NCBI GenBank assembly: GCA_013115145.1
Contig: JAAPAO010000132.1
Coordinates: 1-64,000 of the forward strand
Origin: Perkinsus chesapeaki
Taxonomy: Eukaryota > Perkinsozoa > Perkinsida > Perkinsidae
Length of the DNA stretch: 64,000 nt
Direction of reading: 5' to 3'
A model generated the notes under the pieces. That model was not told the origin of the DNA. It did no database searches and saw nothing but the letters and a program-made list of their open reading frames with translations. Both the position numbers and the translations under genes were made by a program. The stretch's first letter is position 1, and each line of letters starts with the position of its first letter. Below, in pieces: positions 57,625 to 64,000 of the stretch.

Positions 57625-58167
57625 TCACCAGTGAAACACAGCAGGCAGTGAGCAAGCCATGGCTATCCAGCTACCGATGCTATGATGACCTTGCATAGCT
57701 GGATTGGGTACCTCAGTTAGGGCTCTAAGGGAACGAGTCAACACGTTAACAATTAGAGATCCGATCTCAGGTGTCCACGTTAGAACCCATGGCTCACTTG
57801 CGGAAGTGAACATTCCAAATAATCCATGCACACGGACAATTCCTGGGAAATCTGATCCGGCCGTTCCCCGTGGCTCTGTTACCGTAGCAGCATCCCAGTT
57901 TAGCCTATGCTGGTAGGGGAAGTCGGGGTCTGTCTCGTAGGGCACGAAGGCGTCCAGGGTGTAGAGGGGAGATTGGAATATCAAAAAAGCGATAGGTATT
58001 GTATCGGCAGAGACACCAAACATTACGGTTAGGCGCCAGTCGGTGGCCGGCGAGTCGGGACTAGCAGCGACGTAAAACATTCTTCCATTTGGTGTAGTGG
58101 GAGGTGGCGTCTGGGCGCTGCAACCACCCGCGAAGAGAAGATATAACAGATAGGAGAATTGTTTCAT
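57625..58167 (-). CDS. Small secreted protein, single exon
   Basis: A 180-residue frame from ATG 58167 with a clear signal peptide (MKQFSYLLYLLFAGGCSAQT) and a Pro/Thr-rich segment. A compact domain follows, with GRMFYVAASPDSPATDWRLT, LIFQSPLYTLDAFVPYETD and FTSASEPWVLTWTPEIGSLI. There are few Cys residues and no membrane anchor. No family was recognised. Internally it is continuous with no introns. The isolated position and small size resemble secreted proteins of parasitic protists, but that is only analogy. Confidence 0.6.
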   Translation of the reverse strand: MKQFSYLLYLLFAGGCSAQTPPPTTPNGRMFYVAASPDSPATDWRLTVMFGVSADTIPIAFLIFQSPLYTLDAFVPYETDPDFPYQHRLNWDAATVTEPRGTAGSDFPGIVRVHGLFGMFTSASEPWVLTWTPEIGSLIVNVLTRSLRALTEVPNPAMQGHHSIGSWIAMACSLPAVFHW

Positions 58168-59342
58168 CAGTGAAAGCCGTTAACTAAGAGCTTGGAAAGA
58201 TAGGCACTCGAGTTAGTATCAAGTGCTTGGCCTCATTTCAACAGAGATGTACGTTAATTCCAATCAACCAGCTTCGGTGCGTTATCCTTAGCTATATTAA
58301 CGAATCATCCGGAGCCGACAACTTCCATCATCCTGCACCCGACTATCCTAAGCTTCTCACTGATACCTTGCCAACTTTCTGTCGATCTCCTTGAGTAAGG
58401 TTAACTGTTAATCAATGCAACGTTTACAACTTGATTGGGGCACTTCTCAGAGTACGCCGTATTGCGCGTCTCACGGATCGATTCGAGCCTTCGCTGGAGA
58501 TTTAGCCGCAAAATGGCATTGACCATGCTGCCTCCTCCATAATGGACTGCCTGTCACCAGTTCGGCATTCCTGCCTGATGCTGGTTCTCAATCGGTTTCA
58601 TCATCGCGCGAGACTGAAACCTCTCAACTGGGAGGCATTGCGGGCCGAGCGTCTCCATGCGCGTGCGTGGACGGATCGCGCCGTGTCAGGTTTCCACAGT
58701 AACATGTGTGTTGCTCGAAGATTTCGAGGCAATAGCCGCGGAACCCTTGATTTGTGCAATCTGTCGGGAGAACGGGTTCGCACCTTAAGCAGGATAACAA
58801 GTTTCGGATTCCCATTCCTGTGTTATCTATTTTTATAGCTAAGCTTCATACAGTGAAGGCAGTGGATTATGCAGTCAGCAGCATTAACTCGTAGCGTTCA
58901 GTCCTATTCGGTAAGGTTGCCGGCATGTGATGGGGAATGCCACAGTCGCTGGTATGCCCAAAGCACCAATGACTATAGCTCAAATCAGATAGCTCCACAA
59001 TGAAGCTTGGAGGTACCATGGATGCGCGTCTTCATTATAATAAACCGCGTCGATTGCATTCATACACACTATACGGTGTAACTTATGACACTATCGTCAT
59101 TCTGGTCAATCACCCAATTAGATTGCAGCGGACTCACTGTGGGTTGTATGCTTGTACCTGGCATGGAGTATCATAGAGCGTGGGAAGGAGGAGGTCGATT
59201 GTGTGCTAGTTTGGGGGATACCAGTGCGCTCCCCACGCGAGTGGTGTAATAGCCATTCTCTAGTTGTTCTGCCTTGGTTTACGTTGTTGCCATTTTACAC
59301 ATCATAACGTGGATTTTACCGGAGCAGTAAACAAATGAAACA
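58168..59342. other. Interval without a supported gene
   Basis: Frames on both strands at 58540-58840 are open but unrecognised. A B-box-like GGGTTCGCACC occurs near 58774-58784 inside a GT...AG-bounded stretch (about 58755-58789); this is a weaker match than the other tRNA-like fragments. Confidence 0.35.
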
Positions 59343-60234
59343 GTGAGAGTGTTTGTGGCAGGTACGGCTGCTACCTCGATGCTCGAAGACTCGGTCAGAC
59401 ACTTGGAGAACGGTGTCAGCAGCATACTCCTCAGGATGCGCAGAGCCACTGAATTTTGTTCCAATGTCGACGATTATGATTGCGTGAAAAGAACGGGTAG
59501 AAGTTTCACATGGTCGAGGCATGTCCGTTGAATATTCGCTCACCAGGGAGTGCGTATGGCTGGGAGATCGATACACAACGATGGTTACAGAGCGGGCAAT
59601 TTCAAGTTCCGCCCCACGTACATCTCCACACCTTGCCGATCGGCCCTTGGAACGATGACATCGAATCACCAGCTCTAGCAACTTGCAGTCGCGTGCTGGA
59701 GATTGTTAGAATGCTCCAAAAGTACACCCCCAATGACCAAGGGCCCATCTTAGTCGTTTCGGATTCCTGTGCTTTGATCAATAAGACTACGACAAGTCAT
59801 TCCACACAGTAGGGGCATCTCATCCAGTCAGCATCACGCTTACATCATCAGTTACGCTCTGCTATACGATGGGAACCACCCGGGGGTTGACTTAAATGGT
59901 TGTCCTCCAAGCGCAAAAGTGATAAAACTGCCGGACTTGTATGATGGCAGCGTAGACGCTCTGCTTTTGACTAGCATGGCTTCAGACAGGAATCCTATGG
60001 AGAAGGTCCTTTCTTTGGAGTCTAGTGTAGATTACCTGTCGCTGACACTTTGCTTGTTATCTCTATCAGGTGAAACCAGGTGGTATCGTCCTGTCATGCT
60101 GCATCTCACCTGCTACGGATCCAGGGTCAATCGACAAACTGTTCCGCCATCGGAATGGTGGTGAAGTATACATTGCCCCACCTGGGGTATTTTGGTGGTA
60201 CAGAGAGCCATCAGAAGAGGAAGAGGCAACATGA
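59343..60234 (+). CDS. Unknown conserved-looking multi-exon gene (start unresolved)
   Basis: Exon 1 (about 59343-59517) encodes RVFVAGTAATSMLEDSVRHL and NGVSSILLRMRRATEF. After a very short intron comes SAYGWEIDTQRWLQSGQFQV, HVHLHTLPIGPWNDD and NDQGPILVVSDSC. A further exon (about 59815-60005) carries AYIISYALLYDGNHPGVDLN and KVIKLPDLYDGSVDALLL, and the last (about 60069-60234) VKPGGIVLSCCISPATDPGS, YIAPPGVFWWY and an acidic end before TGA. The GPILVV element and preceding helix vaguely recall tyrosine phosphatases, but the catalytic CxxGxxR loop is absent, so I do not assign a function. The start codon was not identified. Confidence 0.45.
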
Positions 60235-60289
60235 CCTGTCGTTCATTTCCCTACCCCTTGTTGTCTTGCGTTGGTTAATCTGAGCCGTT

Positions 60290-63200
60290 GCTCTCCACGA
60301 CCCAGCGGTAGGGTGGGTAAGACCGGTTTGATAGTAATATTGTTAATGGCATCAGAAGTTGGATTATCTTCGACGACGCCACGGTCTGCTTCATCAGCCG
60401 GAAGACTGTAAGTCTCGCTACGAGATTCTTTCCAGTGTCCTTCAGGGTATCCACGCCCACGTCTTCGGTTGCGATGAGTGGTGTGTTCACGGCTCTTGCT
60501 GACTTTGTAGCAGACCAGGCGACCTTAAATAACATTACGAGCTGCGATGGCCGGAAGTCTTCAGAAAAAGCAGCTAGCTTGGTGAGTGACCAAGCAGTTT
60601 GAGACTATCACCAAGACTACCACTGTTGTCACTAGTTGCGTAGAGCCGCTGCAGCACTTCGCGAAGATCACGGTGACAAGAAAGGGACGTCGAACTTCGA
60701 CTGCATCCGAGCACAAAACGCATTTCATGAGAATCTTCGACTGCTCACACATTCGTTAAGTCACTACCACAGTACTCTCACATCAGGCAGGAAAACCACA
60801 CACCACACTTTCGAAGCTACTTCCGGTTTGTTCAGCTCCAACTAGTACCGCGACTTCGTTGGGGAAAAATGCCCCTGAAGGTTCCTTGTCAACAGTAACC
60901 AGCAGTGCCGTGACGCCGGTCGAGTCTGCCGTGATGGACTTACTCGCCAGTACGTGGTGCGGCATCGCCAACATCACTAACTATGGCATTATTTCAGGCA
61001 GCACTATCAAGTCAGATTCAGAGCTCAATAGAAGGCTAGATGAGCTAGTAGCCTCACCGACATGCGACACAACTCCGACCGTTAACCGATCGGAGTCGGC
61101 AGATTCACTCAGAGACATCGGCTGGAGGGCTACCTCATGTAGACGAGGACCGCTTACTGTCGCCATCACGGATATCTACTCTATATCGGTCGTTGTCGGT
61201 AAAGCTGTGTGATGGCGGCCGACTAGTATACATGCGTATAGCGTTGATTCCGGCCTCTCTCACCGGTGCTAGGTGGGAGGCCATTCATGGATGCTTACCG
61301 CTAATCTTGTCATCTTTGCTATCACCCATTCCGAAGATCGCCTTCTACAGTCGCGAGTCGAGCTTCCACTATTATTAATCGCCCCGAACTGGCCAAGACT
61401 TCCTTATTGGACAGTCCCTTCTATCGTGGCTTTTTATTCAACTACCCGGTCAGATCCTCGATCCCCATCGGCCGGGCTCACATCTGGTATACTGGAGGAG
61501 GGCTCACATTCCGAGCACTATGTCCCGCGAGCTTCCAGGTGAGGAGAGCGTCTCCTGTCGAACATCGAGGCATGTTCCCGAGCGATCAGGCTACCTGGAT
61601 ATCCCGACCCTCCGCCTGATGAATGGGGCGACTGGGATGAGTACCGCGATGATCGTGATCCTGGGTATAGAATCCGTGACATTGAGGAGTCTGAGCTCAT
61701 GAGAGAGATCGCTCGGAAGGAGCACCGTGGGGCAACGACCACCGCTGACAGTCATCTGCTCGTAGCATTGACAGAGCTTTCTCACTACTGTTCACGTGAG
61801 GTTAGGCCGCTGATGGAGGAGAACGTGCGGCCGAGGTTATTACGGAAATGAATGACGATGACGACGAATTATTAATGGTGCGTTGTAGGGGTGCTCATCC
61901 TTCAGTCTTTAGTAATCACACTGCCAAAGCACAGTTCTCTCGCTGCAGTCACTGCACTTATAGCATCCTCAACAGGCTCACCCCGCTGTCCGGTCCGGAC
62001 CAGCCAATGCTCCCGTATCCCATCACACCGGCGCGGCTGCTGCTTCGGCCAGAGGGGAGGCGCTACTCGGAGACCTGCAGCCTGAAAGTACCGTGGTCCG
62101 GCTCTACCATGTCGCACTTGAAGAGCTCTAGGTCGGACTTATGACAAACCGCCGAGCCCAGCTTTTGGTGCTCGTGCAGCAGAGATACCCCAAGAGAGAC
62201 CAGCGAAGGCGAGCGACAACTCTCAGCTACTACCAGCTCAAGAATCTCGGACAAGCCTCAAGTGCGAACAGTGCATTGTTTGGATATTTCCTACGGATAC
62301 TTTGCCATAAGTCTTTGCGCATTTCTTGTCAATGCTGCGTCAGGTATGATGCCTATGGGAAGGCACATGAAGTTACCGTGTACAAGACAGAGGTCTCAGC
62401 GCGGCATGATATTGCCATGTGGCGGAGGAACAGCCTCATCCACAGGTCCCCACGGACTTCTACTAGTGATGACTTTTATCCAGTGAAATGGTACAAAATT
62501 CTCATCGTGTTCCCCATAGTCGCCGGACCAGGCATAAGGAGACATCTCTCGAGGCCATACCAACTGCTGGTAGCAAAACTATGCGGACACCCCCGCGGCC
62601 TGAGTCTTGTAAGATATTCGTAAATAGTTGTCCATGGGAAGGTCGAGCCACTTCAGGTACGTATGATGTGTTGCCCCTCAATATCGTATATGAGAGGAAC
62701 AGAACGGGTTTTGAGGAGACGAAAGAATTCCAGGTTGTCACGAACATGGTTATCGCAGCCAGGTGAGCCAGCGTTGTGGTTTGGTGACACTGATGTCATC
62801 AGCCAGGTATAGAGTGACGGGATTCCTCGGCTCGGCAGCTTTCAGCAAAGCTGTGCAGGCCTGGGATATGCGCCTTAAACAGCATGTGATCAGCCTCTTT
62901 CTGCGCCCGTGTCATCAAGAGCTCTTTCCGCCGCCTTAGGTGTGCATGAAGATCATCAAGAATGATAAGGACTTTTTCGACCAAAGCCTTGATGAGATCA
63001 AGCTTCTCAGTCTGCTGCAGCTCAATGCGCCAGAAGGGGACATTGACAGGGCTCGATGCCTAAGGTAGGACGCAAACTTCCCGCTGCTGTGTGTTCACTC
63101 CCGCGATGCTATCTTCCAGAATGATCGACTATTTCTATCACAAGGAGCATCTTATTATTGTAACGGAACTTCTAAGGGACAATCTGTAAGCTGCCCGCTC

Positions 63201-64000
63201 GCCTTCGGTAATAAATGTTCCTGCATTTTCCAGGTACGAGTTTTCTAAACTCACTCGGGTTAGGTCTCCACCTCAACCTCAATCACCACTGCCGGCCTTC
63301 GGAAGCCCGATAGGGGGCACTCCAACAGCCTTACCGGTACAATCCAACGACACTGGCTTCTAGATGAGAGATATATCCATCAGGAAGCATCGCCTCCGGT
63401 GTCTCATTACTTCACAATTGGACGACTTCAGAAGATAACACAGCAGGCAAGTGTTAAGCGTATTACTACTAGTAGAGCTGTTGAATAACTGTAAGGTCCT
63501 CACAGCTTTGGAGTACATCCACTCTATGGGTTTAATGCACTGTGATTTGAAGCCGGAGAATATCCTCTTCCAAAGCTATACTGATGCTACTGTCAAGGTC
63601 AGCCTCAACCATAGTCACCCGCCTTGTCACGACATTCTCAGGTCATCGATTTCGGCAGCAGTTGCTTCATTACCGACCAGTTAGCAACTTATATTCAAAG
63701 CAGATGTTATCGTGCACCCGAGGTGATGATGGCGTTCCTTCCTCTTTAGCACCCAAGCTCGGCCTTGTAGGTTATTCTCGGGCTCTCCTATGATACTTCA
63801 ATAGACATTTGGTCCCTAGGGTGTATCGTTGCTGAGCTTTGGACCTCAACCGTGCTCTTCCAGAATGACTCGGTAAGTCGAAGTCTCGTGATAACTAGTG
63901 ACGTGTACAATCTGCTGTGATCAGGTTCAAAGTCTTCTTGCTCGTGTAGTTGGTATTATTGGCCCCTTCCCAGAGCACATGATGCAATTAGGAAAGTGAG
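60290..64000 (+). CDS. DYRKP-type dual-specificity kinase, truncated by the right edge
   Basis: The kinase part starts around 62600 with [20 protein letters not shown] and [20 protein letters not shown], diagnostic of plant-type DYRK kinases. [20 protein letters not shown] and KLL follow, then [59 protein letters not shown] with [10 protein letters not shown] (Tyr-x-x-x-x-x-Tyr loop), [14 protein letters not shown] and TVLFQND, before the window ends inside the C-lobe. Upstream exons (60290-62600: [57 protein letters not shown], an acidic Arg-rich exon at 61608-61798) are in the same direction with short introns. They are assumed to be its long N-terminus, but they could be a separate gene. 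Confidence 0.75.

Noticed and set aside
59510-59812. Protein tyrosine phosphatase
   Set aside because: The spacing of a GPILVV strand is reminiscent, but the catalytic Cys-loop (HCxxGxxR) is absent, so the call is not justified.

Overview
This is a nuclear segment of an intron-rich unicellular eukaryote. The best match I can infer is an alveolate of the Perkinsus/dinoflagellate side. The gene set points there: a PPKL-type kelch-phosphatase, a MAP kinase with a TDY activation loop, a plant-like DYRK (DYRKP), and an LSD1-type amine oxidase with a PHD-type tail. Most genes are cut by many GT-AG introns of about 30-60 nt. Genes lie on both strands at high density, with no operons and no bacterial signals. 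The species assignment is inference. Nearly all gene models below were pieced together by hand from splice sites and reading phase, so exon ends are approximate unless stated.

Layout, left to right: the 5' exon of a minus-strand gene at the left edge (35-117); a gene-poor stretch with a 36-bp tandem duplication; an acidic ankyrin-repeat protein (1590-3502, +); an intronless MMPL/RND membrane transporter (3854-6541, +); a long RICTOR homologue (7329 to about 14460, -); a poorly coding stretch (14.5-17 kb); a hypothetical gene (17383-17910, -) and a secretory single-pass membrane protein (18074-18909, -); mitoferrin (19094-21465, +); alanine-glyoxylate aminotransferase (21766-23078, -), divergent from an ABCG half-transporter (23277-25211, +). 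Next come two tandem paralogues of an unrecognised family (25.9-28.4 kb, -), a secreted His-rich multi-exon protein (29082-31521, +) and a further unknown gene (31609-32405, +).

The right half holds an LSD1-like amine oxidase with a C-terminal extended PHD finger (32506-35587, +), a membrane-anchored paraoxonase-like protein (35780-37311, -), two tandem SLC25 carriers (38106-40386, -), a DDX10/Dbp4 RNA helicase (40742-44787, -), and an ankyrin protein with a Lys/Gly-rich tail (45125-47080, -). After these are the TDY MAP kinase (47624-49131, +), a diadenosine tetraphosphate phosphorylase-like enzyme (49674 to about 50640, +), PPKL (about 51659-56663, +), a small secreted protein (57625-58167, -), an unknown gene (about 59343-60234, +), and a DYRKP kinase that runs off the right edge (about 60290-64000, +).

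Functional themes: signalling (TORC2 component, MAPK, DYRK, PPKL), mitochondrial transport (mitoferrin and two dicarboxylate/UCP-like carriers), chromatin (LSD1-ePHD), ribosome biogenesis (DDX10), and surface or secreted proteins. The most unusual signal is that several short introns carry a tRNA 3'-half (T-arm/B-box) sequence. In one of them the tRNA-like core also supplies the 5' splice site, which suggests that tRNA-derived elements have become introns.
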